A stretch of DNA of 64,000 nucleotides from an uncultured Prevotella sp. (GTDB taxonomy: Bacteria > Bacteroidota > Bacteroidia > Bacteroidales > Bacteroidaceae). Below the pieces are notes generated by a model. That model ran no database searches, was not told the DNA's origin, and was given only the letters and a program-made list of their open reading frames with translations. A program made the translations under genes and the position numbers. Shown here piece by piece: positions 1 through 9,897 of this stretch; the first letter of the stretch is position 1; the number at the start of each line of letters is the position of its first letter. The stretch lies in the NCBI GenBank assembly GCA_900317685.1, contig ONHQ01000002.1, positions 62,001-126,000 of the forward strand, in the 5' to 3' direction.

Positions 1-1478
1 TGCAGGTGGAGTTCATCCTCCACAACTTCCCTGACGACATCCATCTGGCCCTTTCCGCCATCGGTAATGATGAGGTCGGGCAGGGGTGTGCCTTCCTCTT
101 TCATGCGACCGTAGCGGCGGCGCACCACCTCCTGCATGGAAGCATAGTCGTCGGGTCCTACGACCGTCTTGATGTTGTATTTGCGGTAGTCTTTCTTCGA
201 CGGCTTCATGCCTTTGTAGACAATGCAAGCCGCTACGGCATCCGTACCGGAGATGTTGGAGTTGTCGAAGCATTCTATCTGGTAGGGGAGCTTGGGCAGT
301 TGCAACCGGTCTTGCAGTTCCTTCATCAGTCGTGTCTGTTTCTGTTCGGGGTTGAGCTTGTCGCTCTGCTTCAGACGGTCGAATTTATACTGCTTGCCGT
401 TCATCTCTGAGAGCTCTAAGAGGTGGTGTTTGTCACCCCGTTGTGGCACGGTGAAGGTAGCATCTTGCAGCGTCCAGTCCATCTCAAAGGGCACGATGAT
501 CTCCTTAGCCTTGCTTTTGAAGCGCTCACGAATCTCTGGAATGGCTTGCAGTAGCAGGTCTTGATCGGTCTCCTCCAGCTTGCGCTTATACTCATAGGTG
601 AAGCTTTGGTTGATCGTGCCGTTGGTGACATGGATATAGTTGATAAAGGCATTCTTCTGCTGATCGTCGTCTGTGATGGAGAACACGTCGACATCGTTGA
701 TTGTGTGGCTGACGACCTCACTCTTGGAAACGAAGTCTTGCAGGAGCATATAGCGCTGCTTGAGACGCTCTGCTTCCTCGAATTTCAGCAGTTTGGCGTT
801 GGCCATCATGCGCGTATACACCCATTCGCTGAGTGCGCGCGTGTTTCCCTTGAGCACCTCCCGCGCCTGTCGCATGTTCTCCTGGTAGTCCTCGTAGCTC
901 TGTTTGCCGATGCAGCAACCCTCACAGTTGTGGATATGATATTCCAGACAAGGCTTGTATTTGTGCAGTTCCACGCCCTCCCGGGTGATCGGCTGGCGGC
1001 AGGAACGCGGCTTAAACACCTTTTTGATGAGTTCCAGCACGTTGTACATGGCCGAGATATGGGGAAACGGACCAAAGTAGGTGCCGTAGCGCTTGTTGAT
1101 GTGCCGTGTTTTGAAAATACGAGGAAAGTATTCGTTGGTCATGCAAATGCTGGGATAGGTCTTGCCGTCCTTGAGCAGCACATTGTAGCGTGGATTGTAT
1201 TTCTTGATCAGTGCGTTCTCAAGCAGCAGTGCATCTTCTTCGCTGTTGACGACCGAATAGCTGATGTCTTCTATCTTGCTCACCAGTACCTTGGTCTTAA
1301 AGCGGTCTACTTCTTTATGGAAATAGGTGGAGACACGGCTTTTGAGCTTCTTTGCCTTACCTACATATATAATGACATGATCCTTGTCATAGAACTGATA
1401 GGAGCCAGGCTTCTCGGGCATGTTGAGCACAATGTTCTTGAGTCTTGCCAGTCTCTTGTCGTTTTCTTCTCTTGTCAT
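1..1478 (-). CDS. uvrC: UvrABC excinuclease subunit C (3' end outside window)
   Basis: UvrC makes the two incisions around bulky DNA lesions in nucleotide excision repair. The frame is open from the ATG at 1478 to the window edge (492 codons); roughly 100 C-terminal residues of a normal UvrC are missing because of the cut. The N-terminal GIY-YIG nuclease is clear (PGSYQFY near residues 24-30, VIIYVGKAKKLKSRV near 35-49). A UVR-like helical segment follows near residues 215-240. The RNase-H-like second nuclease begins near residue 405 with ECFDNSNISGTD and continues to DLIITDGGKGQMD. The gene lies downstream of mnmG and apt in the same direction, an arrangement common in Bacteroidota. A parS-like palindrome sits 43 bp upstream of the start codon. 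Identification is secure. Confidence 0.96.
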   Translation of the reverse strand, partial: MTREENDKRLARLKNIVLNMPEKPGSYQFYDKDHVIIYVGKAKKLKSRVSTYFHKEVDRFKTKVLVSKIEDISYSVVNSEEDALLLENALIKKYNPRYNVLLKDGKTYPSICMTNEYFPRIFKTRHINKRYGTYFGPFPHISAMYNVLELIKKVFKPRSCRQPITREGVELHKYKPCLEYHIHNCEGCCIGKQSYEDYQENMRQAREVLKGNTRALSEWVYTRMMANAKLLKFEEAERLKQRYMLLQDFVSKSEVVSHTINDVDVFSITDDDQQKNAFINYIHVTNGTINQSFTYEYKRKLEETDQDLLLQAIPEIRERFKSKAKEIIVPFEMDWTLQDATFTVPQRGDKHHLLELSEMNGKQYKFDRLKQSDKLNPEQKQTRLMKELQDRLQLPKLPYQIECFDNSNISGTDAVAACIVYKGMKPSKKDYRKYNIKTVVGPDDYASMQEVVRRRYGRMKEEGTPLPDLIITDGGKGQMDVVREVVEDELHL

Positions 1479-1520
1479 AGTCGTCTTTACCTTTATCTAC
1501 TATATATGAGCATGTTGTCA

Positions 1521-1534
1521 GTTTCACGTGAAAC
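1521..1534. promoter_or_regulatory. parS-like ParB-binding palindrome, copy 1
   Basis: The 14-bp perfect palindrome GTTTCACGTGAAAC lies between uvrC and apt. It equals the core of the bacterial parS consensus (TGTTTCACGTGAAACA), the centromere-like site bound by ParB/Spo0J. The outer flanks here are A and G rather than T and A. A second identical core lies at 2309. The role is inferred from the match; a transcription-factor operator is the alternative. Confidence 0.8.
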
Positions 1535-1670
1535 GAATACTATAAGCCTGAGATTCTCGTCTGTGTCTGTTGTGTTGTGAACCATAAACAGCCGTGTAGC
1601 TTCTTGCCTTTTGGGGCAGGGAAGGCACATGGCGCTTCTTTCTGTCGGTTCAATGACGCTATCAGGCTAA

Positions 1671-1702
1671 AAAGCCAAGACCGTTTTGGCGGCCTTGGCT
1701 TT
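1671..1702 (-). terminator. Intrinsic terminator after apt
   Basis: AAAGCCAAG (1671-1679) pairs with CTTGGCTTT (1694-1702). On the minus strand the stem is followed by a run of T. It sits 17 bp after the apt stop codon. Confidence 0.75.
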
Positions 1703-1718
1703 GTGATTTGGGAGTCTG

Positions 1719-2249
1719 TCAGAACTGCAGGAGACTCGTGACCTCAATGTCCTTGTCGAAGATGTCGCGTGCGTGCGGAAATTCCGACTGCAATTCTATG
1801 ATGAAGTTGCAATAGATCTTTTTGGGATGAAACTTCTTCACGAGGTCGCAAGCAGCCTTCATGGTGCCACCCGTAGCAAGGAGATCGTCGTGGAGCAGCA
1901 CTATGTCGTCGGGCGTAATAGCGTCTTTGTGGATCTCGATTGTATCGACACCGTATTCTTTGGCATAGCTTTGCTGAATGGTCTCGCAGGGAAGTTTGCC
2001 CGGCTTACGGCAAAGAACGATGCCTGCATTTAAAAGATAGGCGGCGGCAGAACTAAGGACAAAGCCTCTGCTCTCAATGCCTACGATCTTAGTGATGCCC
2101 TTGTCCTTGTAAAGATCATACATGTCGTCACACAACTCCTTGATGCATTCAGGACTCTTGAACATCGTTGTGACATCCCTGAAATGGACTCCTTTGATCG
2201 GCCAATCGGGTATGACACGCAGATTGTCCAGTAGGATTTGCTTGTTCAT
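1719..2249 (-). CDS. apt: Adenine phosphoribosyltransferase
   Basis: Apt salvages adenine: adenine plus PRPP gives AMP and pyrophosphate, in the cytoplasm. The 176-residue length is typical. The PRPP-binding loop is visible as VLLHDDLLATGGTM near residues 118-131, and VVGIESRGFVLSSAAAYLL near residues 56-74 is the conserved segment before the flexible loop. It lies between mnmG and uvrC, all on the minus strand. Parallel gaps with parS-like palindromes occur on both sides (2309 upstream, 1521 downstream), so the gene itself is bracketed by the two sites. No TAnnTTTG promoter is obvious directly upstream; transcription from mnmG is possible. Confidence 0.95.
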   Translation of the reverse strand: MNKQILLDNLRVIPDWPIKGVHFRDVTTMFKSPECIKELCDDMYDLYKDKGITKIVGIESRGFVLSSAAAYLLNAGIVLCRKPGKLPCETIQQSYAKEYGVDTIEIHKDAITPDDIVLLHDDLLATGGTMKAACDLVKKFHPKKIYCNFIIELQSEFPHARDIFDKDIEVTSLLQF

Positions 2250-2308
2250 CTTTTACGTTTTACTTTAATGATTAAGTGGTTTTATTTCAATATCTTACCT
2301 GTTTTGCG

Positions 2309-2322
2309 GTTTCACGTGAAAC
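2309..2322. promoter_or_regulatory. parS-like ParB-binding palindrome, copy 2
   Basis: A second exact GTTTCACGTGAAAC palindrome, 60 bp upstream of the apt start and 788 bp from the first copy. Flanks are G and T. It is in the mnmG-apt gap. See copy 1 for the reasoning. Confidence 0.8.
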
Positions 2323-2377
2323 TTTTGCGTTTCCTGTCCAATTGATGTAGCAGCAAGGGAAGGGTAGCAGCTCTCGC

Positions 2378-4249
<1,872 letters not shown>

Positions 4250-4266
4250 GTTTCTGTCTTTTTTGG

Positions 4267-4274
4267 CAAAAGTA
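4267..4274 (-). promoter_or_regulatory. Possible mnmG promoter (-7 element)
   Basis: On the minus strand this reads TACTTTTG, matching TAnnTTTG, 18 bp before the mnmG ATG. A convincing TTTG -33 element at the right spacing was not seen. Confidence 0.45.
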
Positions 4275-4305
4275 AGAAATTAAATTCAATTTTTATCGCT
4301 TTTAC

Positions 4306-4336
4306 TTTGAATTATCGCCAAAATATAGTATTTTTG
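4306..4336 (+). promoter_or_regulatory. Promoter of the sdhCAB operon
   Basis: TTTG at 4306-4309 and TATTTTTG at 4329-4336 are separated by 19 bp, matching the Bacteroidota promoter. The leader to the sdhC start is about 120 nt and contains a TATATATAAGGT variant of the recurrent AT-rich motif near 4363. Confidence 0.75.
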
Positions 4337-4463
4337 CATACTGAAAACGGCAGCGTCTACTATATATAAGGTATAGGAGGGCGTTTTGTCGTGCTCACAA
4401 AGATGCTTCAACGTGTTTATATCGGATTTATCTAACAGTTAAATAATTAAAAGTCAATCATTT

Positions 4464-5147
4464 ATGTGGTTAATCAATTCTCCGATTGGTAGAAAAGTTG
4501 TGATGTCGGTGACCGGCATCTGCCTTATTCTATTCTTGACTTTCCACTGCTGCATGAATGTTGCCGCATTCTTCTCTGGGGATGCTTACAACACGATCTG
4601 CGGTCTTTTGGGAAGCAACTGGTATGCAGTGGCTGGTACTTTGGGCCTGGCATTCTTGGCCGTGTGTCACATCGTCTACGCCTTCATTCTGACAGCTCAG
4701 AACCGTCGTGCACGTGGTGATCAGCGCTATGAGGTGACAAGCCGCCGTCCTGAGGTGAGCTGGGCTTCACAGAACATGCTCGTGCTCGGTCTGATCATCC
4801 TCATCGGCATCGTGCTCCACCTCTACAACTTCTGGGGTCACATGATGTTTGCTGAGCTTGCTGGCATCGAGGTAGCACACGATCCTACTGACGGCTTCGC
4901 CTGGATTCAGGACACATTCTCCAATCCTGTGTTCTCTATCCTGTATCTGATCTGGATCTGCGCCATCTGGTTCCACCTCTCTCACGGTTTCTGGAGCGCT
5001 ATGCAGACACTGGGATGGAGCGGCAAGATTTGGCTGAAGCGCTGGCAGTGCATCGGCATTGTGTATGTCACCATCCTGATGGGTGTCTTCGCCTTCTTGG
5101 TTCTGTCCTTCTGGCTCGGCTTTGCCCCCAGCATGTGCAATGCTTAA
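4464..5147 (+). CDS. sdhC: Succinate dehydrogenase/fumarate reductase cytochrome b subunit
   Basis: This is the diheme membrane anchor of a B-type succinate:quinone oxidoreductase, which passes electrons between menaquinone and the FAD/Fe-S subunits. The 227 residues contain about five hydrophobic helices, the first near residues 12-35 after the family N-terminus SPIGRKVVMSVTG. Histidines in membrane segments (for example in LTFHCCMN, AVCHIVYAF, VLHLYNFWGH and WFHLSHGFWS) are candidate heme ligands. It begins a three-gene operon with the flavoprotein and Fe-S subunits. In Bacteroidota this complex usually runs as fumarate reductase in succinate-producing fermentation, so frdC would be an equally valid name. 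Confidence 0.93.
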   Translation: MWLINSPIGRKVVMSVTGICLILFLTFHCCMNVAAFFSGDAYNTICGLLGSNWYAVAGTLGLAFLAVCHIVYAFILTAQNRRARGDQRYEVTSRRPEVSWASQNMLVLGLIILIGIVLHLYNFWGHMMFAELAGIEVAHDPTDGFAWIQDTFSNPVFSILYLIWICAIWFHLSHGFWSAMQTLGWSGKIWLKRWQCIGIVYVTILMGVFAFLVLSFWLGFAPSMCNA

Positions 5148-5188
5148 ATCCGATTCCTTACATCATTTATCATTAGCATCAACAAATT

Positions 5189-7138
5189 ATGTCACAAATA
5201 GATTCTAAGATTCCTGAAGGCCCTTTGGCTGAAAAATGGACCAACTATAAAGCACACCAGAAACTGGTCAACCCCGCCAACAAGCGTAAGCTGAGCATCA
5301 TTGTCGTGGGTACCGGCTTGGCTGGTGCCAGTGCTGCCGCCTCTCTGGGTGAGATGGGCTTCCACGTGATTAACTTCTGCATCCAGGATTCACCTCGTCG
5401 CGCTCACTCTATCGCTGCTCAGGGTGGTATCAATGCAGCAAAGAACTACCAGAACGATGGTGACTGCGTCTACCGTCTGTTCTACGATACCATCAAAGGT
5501 GGTGACTACCGCGCACGTGAGGCCAACGTATATCGTCTGGCTGAGGTCAGCGCAAACATCATCGACCAGTGCGTCGCGCAGGGTGTGCCTTTCGCACGTG
5601 AGTATGGTGGTATGCTCGCCAACCGTTCTTTCGGTGGTGTGCAGGTCAGCCGTACATTCTATGCAAAGGGTCAGACCGGTCAGCAGCTGTTGCTCGGTGC
5701 TTACTCTTCTCTGATGAAAGAGGTCAACCGCGGCACTGTAGAGCTGCATACGCGTACCGAAATGGAGGACATCGTCATCATTGACGGACGTGCACGCGGC
5801 ATCATTGCCAAGAACCTCGTGACCGGTAAACTCGAGCGCTATACAGCACATGCTGTATGCTTGGCAACCGGTGGATACGGCAATACCTACTTCCTCTCCA
5901 CCAACGCCATGGGCTGCAACTGCACCGCAGCACTGCAGGCTTACCGCAAGGGTGCTTACTTCGCTAACCCCTGCTTCGTTCAGATCCACCCGACATGTAT
6001 TCCTGTACACGGTGACAAGCAAAGCAAGCTGACGCTGATGTCTGAGTCTCTGCGTAACGATGGCCGTATCTGGGTGCCGAAGAAACTTGAGGACGCCAAG
6101 AAACTCCAGCGTGGTGAGATCAAGGGTCGTGACATTCCTGAGGAAGACCGCGACTATTACTTGGAGCGCCGCTATCCTGCCTTCGGTAACCTCGTGCCCC
6201 GTGACGTGGCTTCCCGTGCCGCTAAGGAGCGTACTGACAAGGGCTATGGCGTGAACAACACCGGTCTGGCTGTGTTCCTCGATTTCTCTGAGGCTTTCCA
6301 GCGCCTGGGCCGTGACGTTGTCGATCAGCGTTATGGCAACCTCTTCGATATGTATCAGGAGATCACCGACGTGGATCCGCACGACAACCCGATGATGATC
6401 TTCCCCGCTATCCACTATACCATGGGTGGTCTGTGGGTAGACTATGAGTTGCAGACTTCCATCAAGGGCCTCTTCGCTCTGGGTGAGTGCAACTTCTCTG
6501 ACCACGGTGCTAACCGTCTGGGTGCTTCTGCTTTGATGCAGGGCTTGAGCGATGGTTACTTCGTGATTCCTTATACTATGCAGAATTATCTGTCTGATCA
6601 GATCACTGTGCCCTTGTACAGCACCGACCGTCCTGAGTTCGAGGAGGCTGAGAAAGGCGTGGAGGCTGAGATGCAGCGCTTGATGAACACCAAGTTCCAC
6701 GACCAGAGTGTCGACTCCATCCACAAGAAGCTCTATGGCATCATGTGGAACTATGTCGGTATGGCACGTAACAAGGAGGGACTGGAAAAGGCTCTGAAGA
6801 TGCTCAAGGACATTCGCGTAGAATTCGACGAGCACGTGCGCATCCCTGGCACTCGCGAGGGTCTGAACGTGGAGCTTGACAAGGCTATCCACCTGCGTGA
6901 CTTCATCACCATGGGCGAGCTGATCGCTTACGATGCCCTGAACCGTAACGAGAGCTGCGGTGGACACTTCCGTGAGGAGAGCCAGACCGAGGACGGTGAG
7001 GCTAAGCGTGATGACGAGAACTACATGTATGTAGCTTGCTGGAAGTACAACGGCTCTGATGAGACAGCTCCTGAACTGCTCAAGGAAGACCTGAACTACC
7101 AGTACATCAAGGTTCAGACGAGAAACTATAAATCTTAA
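5189..7138 (+). CDS. sdhA: Succinate dehydrogenase/fumarate reductase flavoprotein subunit
   Basis: The catalytic subunit interconverts succinate and fumarate. It has 649 residues. The FAD motif [19 protein letters not shown] lies near residues 39-57. The [11 protein letters not shown] segment near residues 70-80 carries the histidine that normally binds FAD covalently. [10 protein letters not shown] and PRDVASRA are conserved active-site regions, the latter with the substrate arginine. [19 protein letters not shown] is the conserved C-terminal FAD/capping segment. The gap to sdhC is 41 bp and to sdhB 16 bp, consistent with one operon. The protein is cytoplasmic, attached to the membrane through SdhC. 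Naming as frdA is possible. Confidence 0.96.
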   Translation: MSQIDSKIPEGPLAEKWTNYKAHQKLVNPANKRKLSIIVVGTGLAGASAAASLGEMGFHVINFCIQDSPRRAHSIAAQGGINAAKNYQNDGDCVYRLFYDTIKGGDYRAREANVYRLAEVSANIIDQCVAQGVPFAREYGGMLANRSFGGVQVSRTFYAKGQTGQQLLLGAYSSLMKEVNRGTVELHTRTEMEDIVIIDGRARGIIAKNLVTGKLERYTAHAVCLATGGYGNTYFLSTNAMGCNCTAALQAYRKGAYFANPCFVQIHPTCIPVHGDKQSKLTLMSESLRNDGRIWVPKKLEDAKKLQRGEIKGRDIPEEDRDYYLERRYPAFGNLVPRDVASRAAKERTDKGYGVNNTGLAVFLDFSEAFQRLGRDVVDQRYGNLFDMYQEITDVDPHDNPMMIFPAIHYTMGGLWVDYELQTSIKGLFALGECNFSDHGANRLGASALMQGLSDGYFVIPYTMQNYLSDQITVPLYSTDRPEFEEAEKGVEAEMQRLMNTKFHDQSVDSIHKKLYGIMWNYVGMARNKEGLEKALKMLKDIRVEFDEHVRIPGTREGLNVELDKAIHLRDFITMGELIAYDALNRNESCGGHFREESQTEDGEAKRDDENYMYVACWKYNGSDETAPELLKEDLNYQYIKVQTRNYKS

Positions 7139-7154
7139 TTAAGGAATCAAGACA

Positions 7155-7910
7155 ATGGATACAAATATTTCATTCACACTGAAAGTATGGCGTCAGAATG
7201 GCCCCACGGCTGAGGGTCACTTTGATACCTTTGAGATGAAGGATATCCCTGGCGACACCTCTTTCCTGGAGATGCTGGACATCCTCAACGAGCAGCTCAT
7301 CGAGGCCAACAAGGAGCCGTTCGTCTTTGACCACGACTGCCGCGAGGGTATCTGCGGTATGTGCTCGCTCTACATCAATGGTCATCCTCACGGACCTGCT
7401 CAGGGAGCTACTACTTGCCAGCTCTATATGCGTCGTTTCCACGATGGTGACGTGATCACTGTGGAGCCCTGGCGCTCTGCTGCCTTCCCTGTCATTAAGG
7501 ACTGCATGGTAGACCGCTCTGCTTTTGACAAGATCATCGCCGCTGGTGGTTACACCTCTGTGCGCACGGGTCAGGCTCAGGATGCCAATGCCATCCTCAT
7601 TCCTAAGCAGGATGCCGACGAGGCTATGGACTGCGCTACCTGCATCGGCTGCGGTGCTTGCGTAGCAGCCTGCAAGAATGGCTCTGCCATGCTCTTCGTC
7701 AGCTCTAAAGTGAGCCAGTTCGCTCTGCTGCCACAAGGTCGTCCTGAGGCTGCTAAGCGTGCTAAGGCCATGGTCGCTAAGATGGAGGAGCTCGGCTTCG
7801 GTAACTGCACCAACACCCGCGCTTGCGAGGCTGAGTGCCCGAAGAACGAGTCTATCGCTAACATCGCACGCCTCAACCGCGAGTTCATAAAGGCTAAGCT
7901 GGCTGACTAA
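7155..7910 (+). CDS. sdhB: Succinate dehydrogenase/fumarate reductase iron-sulfur subunit
   Basis: This electron-transfer subunit links the flavoprotein to the membrane anchor. It has 251 residues. The [2Fe-2S] ligands are in CREGICGMC near residues 61-69, with the last cysteine in ATTCQLY near 84. The [4Fe-4S] motif [14 protein letters not shown] lies near 156-169, and the third cluster uses [12 protein letters not shown] near 218-229. All expected cysteines are present. It ends the sdhCAB operon and is followed by a strong terminator. Confidence 0.96.
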   Translation: MDTNISFTLKVWRQNGPTAEGHFDTFEMKDIPGDTSFLEMLDILNEQLIEANKEPFVFDHDCREGICGMCSLYINGHPHGPAQGATTCQLYMRRFHDGDVITVEPWRSAAFPVIKDCMVDRSAFDKIIAAGGYTSVRTGQAQDANAILIPKQDADEAMDCATCIGCGACVAACKNGSAMLFVSSKVSQFALLPQGRPEAAKRAKAMVAKMEELGFGNCTNTRACEAECPKNESIANIARLNREFIKAKLAD

Positions 7911-7949
7911 GTCTTGCTTTAATAGCTGACTGAGTCATGCCTATATATA

Positions 7950-7986
7950 AATAAGGAGTCCATGCGTATGCAGGACTCCTTATTTT
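7950..7986. terminator. Terminator of the sdhCAB operon
   Basis: AATAAGGAGTCC (7950-7961) pairs perfectly over 12 bp with GGACTCCTTATT (7973-7984), followed by TT and AT-rich sequence. Its arms share the AAGGAGT/ACTCCTTAT core with the recurrent intergenic motif. Confidence 0.8.
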
Positions 7987-7997
7987 ATATGCATAAG

Positions 7998-8036
7998 ACA
8001 CCTTATTATATTGTGCAGCACTCCTTATTGTATATA
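7998..8036 (+). repeat. Two copies of the recurrent ACACCTTATTATATATA motif
   Basis: ACACCTTATTATATT at 7998 and ACTCCTTATTGTATATA at 8020-8036 are near-copies of a 17-bp intergenic motif found at several other places in the window (30012, 36572, 52682, 52725, 59162). Function unknown. Confidence 0.6.
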
Positions 8037-8173
8037 GGACGGCGCTTTAGTAGCGTAGGGGCAGGGGGCGCGTAGGCTCCTGCTAAAGGGCCATGGGCAC
8101 CGCGTCGGCTTGTAAGCCGACGAACAGAACACAAGGGGAATAGCCATCGGACGCTTAGCTCTCTCATAAAACA

Positions 8174-8206
8174 ACGAGGGTCGATCCTCGTCGGATCGGC
8201 CCTCGT
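8174..8206 (-). terminator. Strong terminator of the small minus-strand unit
   Basis: ACGAGGGTCGATCC (8174-8187) pairs with GGATCGGCCCTCGT (8193-8206): 14 bp with one G-U on one strand and a 5-nt loop. On the minus strand it is followed by TTGTTTTATG. It lies 31 bp after the stop codon of the small frame at 8237. Confidence 0.75.
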
Positions 8207-8236
8207 TCTGTTTCTTCAATAGGATTGAATTAATAC

Positions 8237-8353
8237 TTACTGATACCATACTTCTCCGCCAAGCTTTTGGCAGAGACTTTCTTCTTCATTCTTTTTCCTT
8301 TGGATGTCTTCCTCTTGGAAGATGCCAGCTAGGGTTTTACTACTTGTTTTCAT
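8237..8353 (-). CDS. Possible 38-aa small protein (or non-coding RNA)
   Basis: The ATG at 8353 opens a 38-codon frame (N-terminus MKTSSKTLAGIFQEED, C-terminus KLGGEVWYQ), charged and without a membrane segment or signal peptide. I do not recognise it. What supports a real transcript is the context: a near-perfect minus-strand promoter (8392-8423) about 40 bp upstream and a strong terminator (8174-8206) just downstream, giving a unit of about 210 nt. A second frame starts inside it at the internal ATG near 8294 (MKKKVSAKSLAEKYGISKY, 19 aa), so which frame is translated, if any, is open. The RNA itself could be the product. It is divergent from the methyltransferase gene at 8480. Confidence 0.4.
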   Translation of the reverse strand: MKTSSKTLAGIFQEEDIQRKKNEEESLCQKLGGEVWYQ

Positions 8354-8391
8354 GGTCTTTATTTAATGATTGGATATAAAGTTTCACATTG

Positions 8392-8423
8392 CAAATGTAG
8401 AAAATATATTTGAGAAAACCAAA
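8392..8423 (-). promoter_or_regulatory. Promoter of the small minus-strand unit
   Basis: On the minus strand, TTTG (8423-8420) and TACATTTG (8399-8392) are spaced by 20 bp. Its -33 element lies inside the spacer of the opposing promoter at 8409-8441, so the two cannot be occupied together. Confidence 0.75.
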
Positions 8424-8441
8424 TATATTGCAGTATTTTTG
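8409..8441 (+). promoter_or_regulatory. Promoter of the THUMP-like methyltransferase gene
   Basis: TTTG at 8409-8412 and TATTTTTG at 8434-8441 with a 21-bp spacer, 38 bp before the start codon at 8480. It overlaps the divergent promoter at 8392-8423. Confidence 0.75.
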
Positions 8442-8479
8442 CGTTATATGATGATAATTGTAGCATTTTTGAATATTTT

Positions 8480-9700
8480 ATGTGTAATATTGTAATAACT
8501 GACTTCGTATTGCAACATCGTGAGGACGATGTGAGACAACTTGCTCTTCAAGCAAGCAGGTATCCCGAAGTGGACATGCCCTATGTGCTGGACCAGATTG
8601 CAGGGTGGAAAAGAGCCAAAGAGAAGGTGCCACGATGGGCTGCTTGCAAGGACATCATCTATCCACCTCACCTTAATATGGAGCAGTGCAGCTCGCAAGC
8701 AACAGCGGAATATAAGCAGCAACTCGTTGCGACGATACTTGGAGAACAGCGTAAGATGATGACCCTCGTGGATCTCACGGGTGGTTGGGGCGTTGATTTC
8801 TCGTTTCTGGCGCAGGAATTTGGTAAAGCCGTATATGTGGAGCGCAACGAGCATTTGTGCCGTCTGGCGCGCCATAATATGCCTCTTTTGGGCTTGTCCG
8901 ATGCTGTTGTTGTCAACGATGACAGCACAAAGTATCTTGTAGGCTTACAGGATGACATGCAGCGCTTCTTCTTCATAGATCCGGCCCGGCGCGACGTGCA
9001 GGGCAGAAAGGTCGCCGGACTGGAGGCCTGTACACCGGATGTGTTGCAGCTCTTCGACAGGATGATGCTGTTGTCTACAGGCGTGATGATGAAACTCTCA
9101 CCGATGCTTGACTGGCACGAGGCAATTAGACAACTGAGAGAAGCCACTTCGCAAGCTGTGTCCTTTGACGTACATATACTCTCTGTACATAATGAGTGCA
9201 AAGAGCTGCTGTTGGTGGCTATGCATCATCAGCATCCGCTGACAGTGACCTGCGTCAACGATGGCGAGACATTCTCATATCATGCAGAGGAAGAGAAGCC
9301 GTCTGTCGTCCGCTATTGCAATGCTGAGCAACTACAGGACTACCGTTTCTTATATGCTCCAAATGCCAGTCTGATGAAGGCAGGATGCTTCCCGGAACTG
9401 TGTGCGAAGTATGATTTGGAGATGGCAGATGCCAATTCTCATCTGTTTCTTTCACACGAGATGATTTCTGCTTTTCCCGGCCGTCAGTTTGAGATATTGG
9501 CCATTTCATCGCTCAATAAGCGCGAGGTGAAACAAACGCTCAAAGACGTTGACCAGGCCAACGTGGCTGTGCGCAACTTCCCCATGACCGCCGTGGAGCT
9601 TCGCAAGCGGCTCCGTCTGCGTGATGGGGGCAATAGCTATATATTTGCTACCACCATCCAGCGCAAACATCTCTTGTTTTTGTGTAGGCCTGCCTCGTGA
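8480..9700 (+). CDS. Class I SAM-dependent methyltransferase with THUMP-like domain (PG1098-like)
   Basis: The 406-residue protein has a class I methyltransferase core. The SAM-binding motif I is DLTGGWGVDFSFLAQ near residues 98-112, followed by an acidic motif II (VYVERNEH near 118-125). FFIDPARRD near 168-176 is motif IV and resembles the PG1098 family of Bacteroidota, whose C-terminal part forms a THUMP-like fold. RNA is the likely substrate by analogy with THUMP proteins, but the target is not known from sequence. The last 80 residues are basic (LNKREVKQTLK, RKRLRLRDGG), consistent with nucleic-acid binding. It is transcribed alone from a promoter overlapping the small minus-strand unit. 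Confidence 0.8.
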   Translation: MCNIVITDFVLQHREDDVRQLALQASRYPEVDMPYVLDQIAGWKRAKEKVPRWAACKDIIYPPHLNMEQCSSQATAEYKQQLVATILGEQRKMMTLVDLTGGWGVDFSFLAQEFGKAVYVERNEHLCRLARHNMPLLGLSDAVVVNDDSTKYLVGLQDDMQRFFFIDPARRDVQGRKVAGLEACTPDVLQLFDRMMLLSTGVMMKLSPMLDWHEAIRQLREATSQAVSFDVHILSVHNECKELLLVAMHHQHPLTVTCVNDGETFSYHAEEEKPSVVRYCNAEQLQDYRFLYAPNASLMKAGCFPELCAKYDLEMADANSHLFLSHEMISAFPGRQFEILAISSLNKREVKQTLKDVDQANVAVRNFPMTAVELRKRLRLRDGGNSYIFATTIQRKHLLFLCRPAS

Positions 9701-9831
9701 TACTGCAATAGTGACTCTTGTTTCCTTCTTCAGTGCGATGTGGCTTCTCGATGCTCTATAGACGTGGTTTCCTGATGGCAGAAGGCTGAGGCCGACCTAT
9801 AGAATAGAAATTGTTAATTTGGTCAATACCT

Positions 9832-9862
9832 TTTGCTATTTGACTTAAAATCACTAACTTTG
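9832..9862 (+). promoter_or_regulatory. Promoter of the GNAT-like gene and perhaps parE
   Basis: TTTG at 9832-9835 and TAACTTTG at 9855-9862 with a 19-bp spacer, 35 bp before the start codon at 9898. Confidence 0.75.
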
Positions 9863-9897
9863 CAAGTCTTTAATTATTAAATATAAGAGATTCATTC

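Larger units (their letters stand above)
7911..8236. other. Gene-free stretch after sdhB
   Basis: No convincing coding frame is visible. The stretch holds the sdhB terminator (7950-7986), two copies of the ACACCTTATTATATATA-like motif (7998-8014 and 8020-8036), a perfect 9-bp stem CGTCGGCTT/AAGCCGACG with a GT loop at 8103-8122, and the terminator of the small minus-strand unit (8174-8206). Confidence 0.6.

Noticed and set aside
4250-4463. Possible replication origin between the diverging mnmG and sdh units
   Set aside because: The gap is AT-rich and close to parS-like sites, but no TTATCCACA-type DnaA-box cluster is present and dnaA is not in the window.
5390-6967. Long open frame opposite sdhA (525 codons)
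   Set aside because: It is antisense to an unmistakable flavoprotein and has the low-complexity V/L/H/T composition of a codon-bias shadow. The same applies to long antisense frames opposite lepB, the helicase and topA.
8025-8249. 74-codon minus-strand frame after sdhB
   Set aside because: It runs through the terminator hairpin and repeat sequence, lacks an upstream promoter of its own, and overlaps the better supported small unit.
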